DNA from: Gammaproteobacteria bacterium
Lineage (GTDB): Bacteria; Pseudomonadota; Gammaproteobacteria; Steroidobacterales; Steroidobacteraceae
Assembly: GCA_003136935.1 (NCBI GenBank)
Contig: PLEC01000140.1
Span: forward strand, 1 to 33,940
Direction of reading: 5' to 3'
Length of the DNA stretch: 33,940 nt
In this document: in pieces, positions 1 to 8,894 of the stretch
Numbering within the stretch: the stretch's first letter is position 1
Layout: each line of letters begins with the position of its first letter
The notes under the pieces: model-generated
What the model was told of the DNA's origin: nothing
What the model saw: only the letters and a program-made list of their open reading frames with translations
Database searches by the model: none
Program-made: the position numbers and the translations under genes

Positions 1-22
1 CCGGCAAACCCTCGACGCAAAA

Positions 23-49
23 GGCCGCGGGCGCTTAGCGCCCGCGGCC
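23..49. terminator. Strong GC hairpin, probable intrinsic terminator (no clear T-tract)
   Basis: Perfect 12-bp inverted repeat ggccgcgggcgc-tta-gcgcccgcggcc. Confidence 0.5.
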
Positions 50-192
50 CCTTGGCGACATCTCAGAACGACTTCGTGTACTGCACCGTCGCGGTCAACG
101 GCTGCAGCGTACGAAGGTCGGTGTGGGTATGGGTGTGGACGGCCCATGGGACGCGATGGACGCGCGTCGTGGCGATCGCTCACCCGGCCCGC

Positions 193-456
193 TCAATCCA
201 CGGCGGGATTCACGCCGTTCTGCCCAGGGTTGGATGCCGCAAATTGCGTGCGAGCGGCAGTCCAGGCGGCGGCGGCGAATACCAGGGCATTTGCGGCGAT
301 CACGGGCTTCGAATCGATGAGAAGCCCGTAAGCAATCCATAGGAGCGCGCCCAGCATCTGCGCAGCACGCAAGGATGCCGCGCGCCCAAAGAAGTACGAC
401 GCGACAAACACGCAGGTCGCAATCCACCCCAGGGCCTGCGTCGCGGCGGCACTCAT
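193..456 (-). CDS. Small hydrophobic inner-membrane protein (YgjV/PQ-loop-like)
   Basis: 87-aa ORF with about three hydrophobic segments; starts 5 nt after the stop of the upstream HAD gene. Confidence 0.7.
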   Translation of the reverse strand: MSAAATQALGWIATCVFVASYFFGRAASLRAAQMLGALLWIAYGLLIDSKPVIAANALVFAAAAWTAARTQFAASNPGQNGVNPAVD

Positions 457-461
457 CGAGG

Positions 462-1295
462 TCAGGCCGGCTCCGGCATTGCCGTTTCCCGAATCAGCAC
501 CCGGTCAGTGCGGGCTCTTTCCCAGTCGTGCAGCATCAGCCCGTTCGACTCAAACACTGCGCGGATCTCGGAACTGCGCATGCCGAGCACCTGATCAAGC
601 ACCGGGACCAGGATGCTGAAGGCGCTGTCGCTGAGTACCGTGCTCTTCGCAATCCGCGCCAGCTGACTGTTCTCGGAGACGGCGATCGTGAATCCGTCGG
701 CGTTGTTGACGTGCAACATTACGTGCACGTCCGAGCTGCCATCGCCAACGTAGATGATCCGGTCCGCACCGACACCGAGCCGCTGCGCCAGTTCATCGAG
801 CACCGCGACCTTGCCGTAGCCGGCGGGCACACGCGTGATGGCACGCACTTCCCCGGATTCCGGGTCGTGGTCGAATTCCGTTCCATAGATACGCTCGGGT
901 GGCACGATGCCCGCCAGCGCCGACACGACCACCTCGCGCGGCGCAGCCGAGACCACGCAGAAGGAAAAGCGATAGCCGTCCAGTCCCCGTTCCAGAAAGT
1001 CCACCAACGCGGGCAGTGCGGCCCTGAGCCGCACGCGGCGGCCCGTCTCCAGCAGGTGCTCGCGCCGCACGCCGCGAAAGTCCGGGTCGTGACGGATGAG
1101 GTAGGCCAGCTCGCCGCCCTGCTGCACCAGGTTGCTGCGCGCCAGACCACTGACCTTTTGCTCAAAACCGCGCACGCCGAGCAGCTCGCTCAGCACGTGG
1201 CCGGAGTCATTGAAGCTCAGTGTCTGATCAAAATCCGACGCCAAGAGATAATGTTTAAGCGGGACTCGCAAAGTCTGACCTCCATGAACCGGCAT
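462..1295 (-). CDS. HAD-superfamily phosphatase (subfamily IB / SerB-like)
   Basis: Motifs DFDQT (DxDxT), SAAP and GDGSSD in order. Confidence 0.85.
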   Translation of the reverse strand: MPVHGGQTLRVPLKHYLLASDFDQTLSFNDSGHVLSELLGVRGFEQKVSGLARSNLVQQGGELAYLIRHDPDFRGVRREHLLETGRRVRLRAALPALVDFLERGLDGYRFSFCVVSAAPREVVVSALAGIVPPERIYGTEFDHDPESGEVRAITRVPAGYGKVAVLDELAQRLGVGADRIIYVGDGSSDVHVMLHVNNADGFTIAVSENSQLARIAKSTVLSDSAFSILVPVLDQVLGMRSSEIRAVFESNGLMLHDWERARTDRVLIRETAMPEPA

Positions 1296-1418
1296 TCACA
1301 TCGCGTAAAACCTACCAAACCACGTACGGCGAACAAGCGAATTGAATTGCTTGAACGGTTGAGTGTTTTTCACTCACTATTGGCAGTGACGCCAGGCAAC
1401 GACAACTAAGGTCGCACC

Positions 1419-2537
1419 ATGAAATCGCTGGGCAAAAGACCTGCGGGCGCTCGACTTGAGCGCATCAAGGCGTCCCCACGCTGGACCGGCGAGCAGTTCC
1501 GCAACCTGCACCCGATCGCTGCGGGTCTGCGTGACCCAAGCGCTTCGATGCCCACCCTTCAGGATTTTCTGTGCGGTGGCGAGCGGCGCGTGCCGCGGGG
1601 GCCCCTGCCCTCGGTGAACCCGCTCGAGGCGTGGGGCAAAAAGCCCGCGAGCGGACTGCGCGCCACCTGGCTCGGGCATTCCACGGTGCTGCTCGAGATC
1701 GACGGCCTGCGCGTATTGACCGATCCGGTGTGGGGACCGCGCGCATCCCCATCGCGTATCGCCGGCCCAAAGCGCTTCCAGCCCGTGCCGGTTGCTCTTC
1801 AGGCCATGCCGCCGTTGGACCTCGTGGTCGTCTCTCACGATCATTACGACCACCTCGACTATCCGACCATCCGCAAACTCGCCAGGCTCAATGTGCCGTT
1901 CGTGACCTCCCTCGGCGTCGGCGCGCATCTGGAAGCCTGGGGCGTGGCGCCCGAGCGCATCGTTGAGCTCGACTGGTGGGAATCGCACCGCGTGCCCAAC
2001 ACTGACCTCACGGTGACTGCGGCGCCCTCGCAGCACTTCTCCGGCCGCACCTTGAGAAGCCGCAATACCACCTTGTGGTCCTCGATGGTGATCCGTTCAC
2101 CGCGGCACGCGGTGTTCTTCAGCGGCGATACCGGCCTCACCAGCGAATACCAGGCGATCCGCGAGCGTCTGGGACCGTTTGACCTCGTGATGCTGGAGGT
2201 CGGCGCGTGGCATCCGGCCTGGGGCGACATGCACTTGGGTCCCGAGCATGCGCTCGAGGCGTTCGAGTTCCTCGGCAGCGGCGTGTTTCTGCCCGTACAC
2301 TGGGGGACGTTTAGTCTCGCCATGCATGCTTGGGATCAGCCGGCTGAAGTCCTGCTGGAGTCAGGCCCGAAGAGAGGCGCGCAACTCGTGATGCCGCGCC
2401 TGGGTGAACCCATCGAGCCCGCTCACGCCGGGCGCATCGAGCCGTGGTGGCGCGGCGTCGACACGTCCGCCGTCGGGCCTGTGACCGAGGCTCCGGTTGC
2501 CACGTTGCCGAAAACGATGTCCTGGCCGCTCGACTAG
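1419..2537 (+). CDS. MBL-fold metal-dependent hydrolase (UlaG/NAPE-PLD-like)
   Basis: WLGHSTVLLEIDGLRVLTDPVWGPRASP, SHDHYDHLD (HxHxDH), FSGDTGL, LPVHWGTF. Confidence 0.9.
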   Translation: MKSLGKRPAGARLERIKASPRWTGEQFRNLHPIAAGLRDPSASMPTLQDFLCGGERRVPRGPLPSVNPLEAWGKKPASGLRATWLGHSTVLLEIDGLRVLTDPVWGPRASPSRIAGPKRFQPVPVALQAMPPLDLVVVSHDHYDHLDYPTIRKLARLNVPFVTSLGVGAHLEAWGVAPERIVELDWWESHRVPNTDLTVTAAPSQHFSGRTLRSRNTTLWSSMVIRSPRHAVFFSGDTGLTSEYQAIRERLGPFDLVMLEVGAWHPAWGDMHLGPEHALEAFEFLGSGVFLPVHWGTFSLAMHAWDQPAEVLLESGPKRGAQLVMPRLGEPIEPAHAGRIEPWWRGVDTSAVGPVTEAPVATLPKTMSWPLD

Positions 2538-2609
2538 TTCGAGTGCAGCCGCATAAACTGCAGGATATTCGGCTCGCTCCGTACCAACGCGAATAACTAA
2601 GGGGCCCGC

Positions 2610-4589
2610 ATGTTGAAACATCTGCTGACTCTGGCATCGCTTTGCATCTGGGCGCCGTTGCTTGCCCAGGGAGCGAAACCCTTCGACGCCGCGGCGGCGT
2701 TCGGCGCACGACCCAGTATCGCCGATCCGAGTCTGTCTCCTGACGGCACCCGCCTCGTCTACGTTGTGCCGCTCGCCGGCCAGGGCTCGGCCGTGTACAC
2801 CCGCAGCCTCGCGTCCGGAGCGCAAGAGCAGGCGACCATGGTCGCCGCCGGCAAGCCCGATCGACTCCGGAGTTGCGACTGGGTCTCGAATACGCGGCTG
2901 GTGTGTTCGATCTACGGCGTCATCCATGCTCGGGCGATGCTCATGCACTTTACGCGTGTCGTTGCAGTGGACGCCGACGGGAAGAATCTACAGCTGTTGA
3001 GCACACGTGACAGTGAGTACACCCGCGGGTTTCAGTTATTTGGCGGTGCGGTGATTGATTGGTTGCCCGATGAAGACGGCGCCGTCCTCATGACCCGCAA
3101 CTACGTTCCGGGTAACAACACGGGCAACATGACCCATAACTCGTCAGCCGAGGGGCTCGGGCTCGACTGGATTGACACGCGAACCGTCGCCGTCAAGCCC
3201 GTGGAGCCACCCTCGCAGCTAACAACCGGGTACATCAGCGATGGGCGGGGCACGGTTCGCATCCTCGGCCGCAAGGAGAACAAATTCCAGAACGTGGACT
3301 CAGGCGTTTTCGGCTATATGTATCGTCAGCCTGGGTCGAGGGACTGGCACAAGCTCGGGGACTACGACGCGGTCAATTACACTGGCTTTCAGCCCATCGC
3401 GGTTGACCCGGATCTCAACGTCGCTTACGGCTGGAAGAGGAATGACGGGCGCTTCGCGCTGTATTCCGTGAGCCTGGACGGTTCGCTGCAGGAGAAACTC
3501 ATCTATGCGCACCCTGAGGTGGACCTGGACCGTTTGGTGAGGATCGGCCGGCGACGACACGTGGTCGGAGTCACCTATAACACCGACACCCCTCATGAGG
3601 AGATCTTCGTCCCTGAAATTGCGCAGCTGCTCGCCTCCCTGACGAAGGCCTTGCCACAGCACCCGCGAGTGCGGATCGCCGATGCGAGCAGCGACGAAAG
3701 CAAGCTGCTGATTTTCGCGAGTAGTGACACGGATCCAGGCGTGTACTATCTGTTCGATCGCAAGACCCACGCGCTGAGCCCGGTAATGGCGGTGCGTGAA
3801 CAGTTGGTCGGGGTGGGGCTGGCGCAGGTCAAACCAGTCAGCTACCCGGCAGCGGACGGCGTCATGGTTCCCGCCTACCTCACCCTGCCGCCCGGTGCCG
3901 AAAACGCCAAGGGGCTGCCCGCCATTGTGATGCCGCACGGCGGCCCCAGCGCGCGGGACGTGTGGGGGTTCAACTGGCTCGCGCAATTTTTCGCCGCGCG
4001 AGGCTTCGCGGTTCTGCAGCCCAATTTCCGCGGCTCGTTCGGCTATGGCGATGCCTGGCTCGAGAAGAACGGGTTCAAGTCCTGGCCGATCGCTATCGGC
4101 GATGTGCTGGCGGCCGGCCATTGGCTGGTGAACCAGGGTATAGCGGACCCCGCCAAGCTCGGAATTGTCGGTTGGTCCTACGGGGGCTACGCCGCGCTGC
4201 AGTCAGCTGTCGTTGAGCCCGGGTTCTTCAAGGCGGTCGTGGCCATCGCGCCCGTGACGGATCTGGAGGCCCTGAAGGGCGAGTGGGGCGGCTGGTCGAA
4301 TTTCTACCTCCAGAGCGACTTCATCGGCTACGGACCGCAGATCCACGCGGGTTCCCCGGCTGAGCATGCCGACAAGATCAAGGCGCCGGTGCTGCTCTTC
4401 CACGGCGGCTTCGATCGCAACGTGAGTATTGAGCAATCCAGGCGCATGGCTGCCCGCTTAAAGGCCGCCGGAGGCAACTGCGAACTGGTCACGTGGGATG
4501 ACCTCGACCACCAGCTGGAGGACTCGGCGGCCCGGACGCAGATGTTGCGTCAGAGTGATGCATTTCTGCGCCGCGCGTTTGGCATGTAG
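2610..4589 (+). CDS. S9 family (prolyl oligopeptidase-type) serine peptidase
   Basis: Signal-like N-terminus, beta-propeller-like region, nucleophile GWSYGGYAA, GGFDRNV Asp and DHQLED His region. Confidence 0.9.
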   Translation: MLKHLLTLASLCIWAPLLAQGAKPFDAAAAFGARPSIADPSLSPDGTRLVYVVPLAGQGSAVYTRSLASGAQEQATMVAAGKPDRLRSCDWVSNTRLVCSIYGVIHARAMLMHFTRVVAVDADGKNLQLLSTRDSEYTRGFQLFGGAVIDWLPDEDGAVLMTRNYVPGNNTGNMTHNSSAEGLGLDWIDTRTVAVKPVEPPSQLTTGYISDGRGTVRILGRKENKFQNVDSGVFGYMYRQPGSRDWHKLGDYDAVNYTGFQPIAVDPDLNVAYGWKRNDGRFALYSVSLDGSLQEKLIYAHPEVDLDRLVRIGRRRHVVGVTYNTDTPHEEIFVPEIAQLLASLTKALPQHPRVRIADASSDESKLLIFASSDTDPGVYYLFDRKTHALSPVMAVREQLVGVGLAQVKPVSYPAADGVMVPAYLTLPPGAENAKGLPAIVMPHGGPSARDVWGFNWLAQFFAARGFAVLQPNFRGSFGYGDAWLEKNGFKSWPIAIGDVLAAGHWLVNQGIADPAKLGIVGWSYGGYAALQSAVVEPGFFKAVVAIAPVTDLEALKGEWGGWSNFYLQSDFIGYGPQIHAGSPAEHADKIKAPVLLFHGGFDRNVSIEQSRRMAARLKAAGGNCELVTWDDLDHQLEDSAARTQMLRQSDAFLRRAFGM

Positions 4590-4654
4590 CGTAAAAAGAT
4601 GCGGCCAGTCATTGCCAAGTCAGCGTTGCCGGTCGCCGCGGCTGGTGCAGCCGG

Positions 4655-5317
4655 TTGAACACAGGTTATCTCGTCTCGACCTGGGTGCTTCCACTACTGC
4701 TCGCCATCACCCTGCATGAGGCAGCTCACGGCTTCGTCGCACATCATTTTGGGGACGATACCGCCTGGAAGCTCGGGCGCGTCTCGTTGAATCCCCTGAA
4801 ACACATCGATCCTTTTGGCACGCTGCTGCTCCCCGGGCTCCTGCTCCTGAGCCATGCGCCATTTCTTTTTGGCTACGCGAAGCCCGTGCCGGTGAAGTTC
4901 GGGCAGCTGCGAAATCCACGCCGCGACATGGTCTGGGTAGCCGCCGCCGGGCCCGGCATGAATCTCGCGCTGGCGATCGCCGCGGCGCTGCTGCTGCACA
5001 CCGTCAATTTCCTGCCAACGGGGGTTGATCAGTGGGTCCTCAGGAACCTCGTCAATGCAATCAGCATCAATGTCTTTCTGGCCGTCTTTAACCTCATCCC
5101 GCTGCCGCCCCTGGATGGCGGCCGTGTCGCCGTGGGGCTGCTGCCCAACGCGCTCGCCCTACCGCTGGCGAAACTCGCGCCCTATGGCATGGGAATCGTG
5201 ATCGGGGCGTTTTTCATCCTGCCGATGCTCGTCCACGTCAACCTCTTCGCCGAGCTCGTCGAGCGGCCGGCTGCCGCGGTCATCAATACCATCCTGCACC
5301 TGACCGGCGGCGGTTAA
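4655..5317 (+). CDS. Site-2 protease family (M50) membrane metalloprotease, TTG start
   Basis: HEAAH (HExxH) and NLIPLPPLDGG motifs, multiple hydrophobic segments. Confidence 0.88.
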   Translation: MNTGYLVSTWVLPLLLAITLHEAAHGFVAHHFGDDTAWKLGRVSLNPLKHIDPFGTLLLPGLLLLSHAPFLFGYAKPVPVKFGQLRNPRRDMVWVAAAGPGMNLALAIAAALLLHTVNFLPTGVDQWVLRNLVNAISINVFLAVFNLIPLPPLDGGRVAVGLLPNALALPLAKLAPYGMGIVIGAFFILPMLVHVNLFAELVERPAAAVINTILHLTGGG

Positions 5318-5406
5318 TCATCCAAACCCGGGCCGTGTGGCCAGGGCTCAACGAGCCTCACATTGCTGTACTCTACTGGTGTGACAACACCCACCAGGAG
5401 GATTTA

Positions 5407-5535
5407 ATGCGTCAGCCAAATTATCAGGAACTCAAGAAACGGCGCGAGGCCCAAAAAAAGCGCGTCAAGCAGGAGAAGCTGGCCAAGCGTCAGGGTGGCG
5501 AGCAACCCGAAACAACGCCGAAGGATCCGCCCTAA
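5407..5535 (+). CDS. Small basic Lys/Arg-rich protein, 42 aa
   Basis: ORF MRQPNYQELKKRREAQKKRVKQEKLAKRQ...; strong Shine-Dalgarno aggagg 6 nt before ATG. The listed 66-aa ORF start is probably too far upstream. Confidence 0.75.
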   Translation: MRQPNYQELKKRREAQKKRVKQEKLAKRQGGEQPETTPKDPP

Positions 5536-5558
5536 ACGCGGTCATTCGGAAACGGACC

Positions 5559-5579
5559 GGTCGGCGCTTCGGGCCGGCC
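5559..5579. terminator. Hairpin between convergent genes, probable terminator
   Basis: ggtcggc-gcttcgg-gccggcc (7-bp stem with one G:U) between convergent CDSs. Confidence 0.4.
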
Positions 5580-5638
5580 AGTGCGTGCAGTGTTAGTTAG
5601 CTTGCGACGCCCGGCTATGGGGTAGCGCTGAACGGTCC

Positions 5639-8494
5639 CTACGCCACGCCCGCGCGGCGCCGGCCGACCGCCTCGAGCGCCCGGAACCGACCGGTCGCCG
5701 TAAGTCCTTCGCGGGCCGCCTGCGCATTCCACAGTGCGTTGCGGCGGGCAACAAACGGGCTCGCCGACAGCTCCTCAAGGGAGCCGGCCTTGGCGAACAG
5801 GAACCCCTGCCCGGCAACACACCCCAGGGCCAGCAGGGCTGCGACCTCGGCTTCGACCTCGATCCCTTCGGCGATGGTGTCGAGTCCCAGCGTCTCGCCA
5901 AGCGTGATGACGGCGCTCGCAAGCTCCGGACCGTTGTCGGAATTGGTAAGGCGACTCACAAAAGAGCGATCGATCTTGAGAATGTCGATTGGGAAGCGGT
6001 GCAGGTACGAGAGCGAGGAGTACCCGGTGCCGAAGTCATCAATCGCGAGCTGCACGCCGAGCGCTTTCAAGCGATGGAAGCGCTCGAGGTTCGCGTCGGT
6101 GTTGGACATGATCGTGCTCTCGGTCAGTTCGATGACGAGACTGCCCGGCTCAAAGCCCGATTCATGCAACGCCTGCGAAACATCAGCAACCAGGTCGCCG
6201 TGCTGCAGATGGCGCCCCGAAATGTTCACCGCCAGCCGCAGTCCCGCGCCTCCCGGGATGGCGCTGCGCCACGCACACAGATCGCGGCAGGCCTGTCGCA
6301 GGACCCAGCGGCCGAGCTTATCAATCTGCCCGCATTCCTCCACCACCGGGATGAAGCGCGCCGGCATCAGGACGCCGGCCTCCGGATGCCGCCAGCGCAC
6401 CAGTGCCTCGACGCCCAGAAGACTCCTCGTGCCAAGATCAATGATCGGCTGATACTCGATAAAGAATTCTTCCTGCGCGAGCGCCCGGCCAATGTCGGCC
6501 TCGAGCCGTAAGCGCTCGTGCAGCATGTCCTGCATCTGCGGCTGGAAGGTGACGTGACGGTTCTTGCCGGCGCCCTTGGCGTGGTACATCGCGTTGTCGG
6601 CGTTGCTGAGCAGCGTCTCGGCGCCGGCTTCATTCGTTGAAAATGCTATGCCGATGCTCGCCCCGACACGCACCTGCGTGCCGTCAAACGGGAACGGCAC
6701 GCCCAGGGTCTCAATGAGTGCGTCTGCCAGCCGTGCCGCTTCCGTGCTGGTTGCAATGCCCTCGACGAGAATGCCGAACTCATCGCCCCCGAGCCGCGCG
6801 ACGGTGTCCGAAGAACGGGTCGTCTTGACGATGCGCCGCGCGACCGCCTGCAGCAGCCGATCGCCGGCATCATGACCGAGTGAATCGTTGATGTTCTTGA
6901 AGTTGTCCAGGTCGAGGAACATCACCGCTATGGAACTGTGTTCACGCTGCGCAAGACTCAGTGCGTGATGCACGCGATCGCGGAACAGGTTGCGGTTCGC
7001 GAGTAACGTCAGCGGATCGTGGAACGCGAGCTGCCGCAGCTGCTCCTCGAGTGCCTTACGCTCGCTGATATCGCGGAAGTTCAGCGCCAGCCCCCGCACC
7101 GCCGGGTCCAGGGTCAGATTGCTGCCTACGCCCTCGATGACGTGACGCGTCGTGGCGCGCTCGATGCGCAGTTCCACCGGGCCAACAGTGCCGGAGGGTG
7201 CGGCCGCCACCTCCGCCAGGAACATCTTCAGCTTGTCGGCGTCCTCCCCGACCCATATGTCAGGCAGGTTCTTGCCCGTGATCTCCTCGGGTTTGAGCCC
7301 CAGCATGCGCTCGGAGGCCGGCGACACGAAACGCAATGTCCCGTCCGCGTCCACGATCATGATCACGTCGGAGGCATTGGCGATCAGTGCCTCGTAACGC
7401 TCCTCCACGAAGCGCGCGGCCTTGCGCTCGCGCGCCACCGCGTCACTGCGCAGCACCACGCCCTGGCGCATCATTAACATGAGGGTGAGCGCGAACACGA
7501 CCACGGTCATCACCGGCGCCGGACCGCCGAAATCTCCATGGCTGAAATATACGAGCAGCAGAAACGCCGCGAGCATCGCCGCATAGGGCATGGCGCGCGC
7601 CAGGGTGTCAGAGGTTTCGGAGCCTGCGCGCGGCGGCGCGGCCAGGGAGCGCATCTGTTCACGTCCCGCCGCGGCCAGTGGCGCCCAGGAGCACAGGTAC
7701 AGTACGTCCTGGAATTGTCCCGGCAGGTAGTAGCCGCGCACCTTGGCGAGTGACCAGAGGATATCGCCGAGGAACATCGCCGCAAAGCCGCTCAGGATCA
7801 GCAGTGGGATGCGTCGCCCGCCGACGCCGCCGCCGCCGGCACCGGCGAGCAGCAGCACCCCGAACATGAGCAGCACGATACAGTCGAGTGCCACGTAGAT
7901 CTGGCTCAACGCTTCCTTGAGGAAGACGATGTGGGTGTGCGAAGCCTCGGGGCGGACCACCAGGAACCAGAAAAAGGCGCCGAACCCGACGCTGAAGATC
8001 GTCGCATCCAGCGACAACAGGATCCAGGGCACGCGTACCGCGGCAGCACGGATCAGAAACAGCGCCGCCGCGGCTAGCGCCGGATAAAACGCAAAGTAGA
8101 AAAAGTCAGCGGGGCCAGGGAACGGGTCGTGCTGCAGCAGCCAGGAAATGCAGCCGATGAGCATGCCGACGACGTACAAGGCGAGCGCGACCGCCAGCGA
8201 GATCCACGCGGTGCGCAGCGCGCCACGCGCCACGTGCCGCGCGGTGGCAACGGCAATGACGACGCTCACCAGCGCCGCCGGCACGTCAGACAGCAGCCCC
8301 AGGTAATGGGTGATCCGCTCTCCGCCGAAGCCCGTGAGCATCCACGTCGCGCACACCGCAACGTAGATGACGAGCCCCGTGAAGAGCATATCGATCCAGC
8401 GCGAAGTGGCCCCGAATATCTGCATGCGATTCAAGCGGCGGCCTCTTTCCGGCCACAAAGCGAGTTGTGCGTCGAAGCGCGAATTTGGGGCCAA
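5639..8494 (-). CDS. Membrane-anchored PAS-GGDEF-EAL protein (cyclic-di-GMP turnover)
   Basis: Long N-terminal multi-TM region; PAS region (EALIANASDVIMIVDADGTLRFVSPASERMLG); RSSD I-site five residues before GGDEF; EALVRW, DDFGTGYSSLSYL and IAEGIE motifs. Start may instead be the ATG at 8425. Confidence 0.92.
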   Translation of the reverse strand: MAPNSRFDAQLALWPERGRRLNRMQIFGATSRWIDMLFTGLVIYVAVCATWMLTGFGGERITHYLGLLSDVPAALVSVVIAVATARHVARGALRTAWISLAVALALYVVGMLIGCISWLLQHDPFPGPADFFYFAFYPALAAAALFLIRAAAVRVPWILLSLDATIFSVGFGAFFWFLVVRPEASHTHIVFLKEALSQIYVALDCIVLLMFGVLLLAGAGGGGVGGRRIPLLILSGFAAMFLGDILWSLAKVRGYYLPGQFQDVLYLCSWAPLAAAGREQMRSLAAPPRAGSETSDTLARAMPYAAMLAAFLLLVYFSHGDFGGPAPVMTVVVFALTLMLMMRQGVVLRSDAVARERKAARFVEERYEALIANASDVIMIVDADGTLRFVSPASERMLGLKPEEITGKNLPDIWVGEDADKLKMFLAEVAAAPSGTVGPVELRIERATTRHVIEGVGSNLTLDPAVRGLALNFRDISERKALEEQLRQLAFHDPLTLLANRNLFRDRVHHALSLAQREHSSIAVMFLDLDNFKNINDSLGHDAGDRLLQAVARRIVKTTRSSDTVARLGGDEFGILVEGIATSTEAARLADALIETLGVPFPFDGTQVRVGASIGIAFSTNEAGAETLLSNADNAMYHAKGAGKNRHVTFQPQMQDMLHERLRLEADIGRALAQEEFFIEYQPIIDLGTRSLLGVEALVRWRHPEAGVLMPARFIPVVEECGQIDKLGRWVLRQACRDLCAWRSAIPGGAGLRLAVNISGRHLQHGDLVADVSQALHESGFEPGSLVIELTESTIMSNTDANLERFHRLKALGVQLAIDDFGTGYSSLSYLHRFPIDILKIDRSFVSRLTNSDNGPELASAVITLGETLGLDTIAEGIEVEAEVAALLALGCVAGQGFLFAKAGSLEELSASPFVARRNALWNAQAAREGLTATGRFRALEAVGRRRAGVA

Positions 8495-8848
8495 ATCGCC
8501 GGGCCGGCCAGCGAAAAATACCCCGGCGTGACGCAGTTCTCGCGGGCGGTGAGGAACTGCGCAGTCCGTTCACATCAGGCTCACGGCGATGGCGGTGCAA
8601 AAAGCCAGGGCGGTGATCGCCCATAGGCCCAATAGCACCTCAGCCGGGGGCCTGCAAGGCGCCAGCCAGCCTCCAGCGGACCCTGCCAGGCCGGCGCGGC
8701 GTGGTACCCACGGCTTGGGACCCGTAGAGCCGTTCCCTCCCCGTGCTGTACCAGCTGCTGGAATTAAACGCGGTCTCATAAATCAGTTGACTGAGGCTGC
8801 CAAAAATGGCCGGCGACAATAGGCTGGCATGGCGCCACAGTAAAGCTT

Positions 8849-8875
8849 TATATACCATACCCCCTACCCTATAAG
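8849..8875 (+). promoter_or_regulatory. Candidate metal-responsive promoter/operator upstream of the CDF exporter
   Basis: tatataccatacccccTACCCTATAAG: C-tract flanked by AT-rich half-sites, -10-like tataag at 8870-8875, 20 nt before the CDF ATG. Confidence 0.4.
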
Positions 8876-8894
8876 ACGAGGCCAGACGCAAGGC

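Noticed and set aside
375-1409. 344-aa plus-strand ORF antisense to the HAD phosphatase
   Set aside because: The HAD gene has all catalytic motifs in the opposite frame; this ORF is Arg/His-rich and motif-free.
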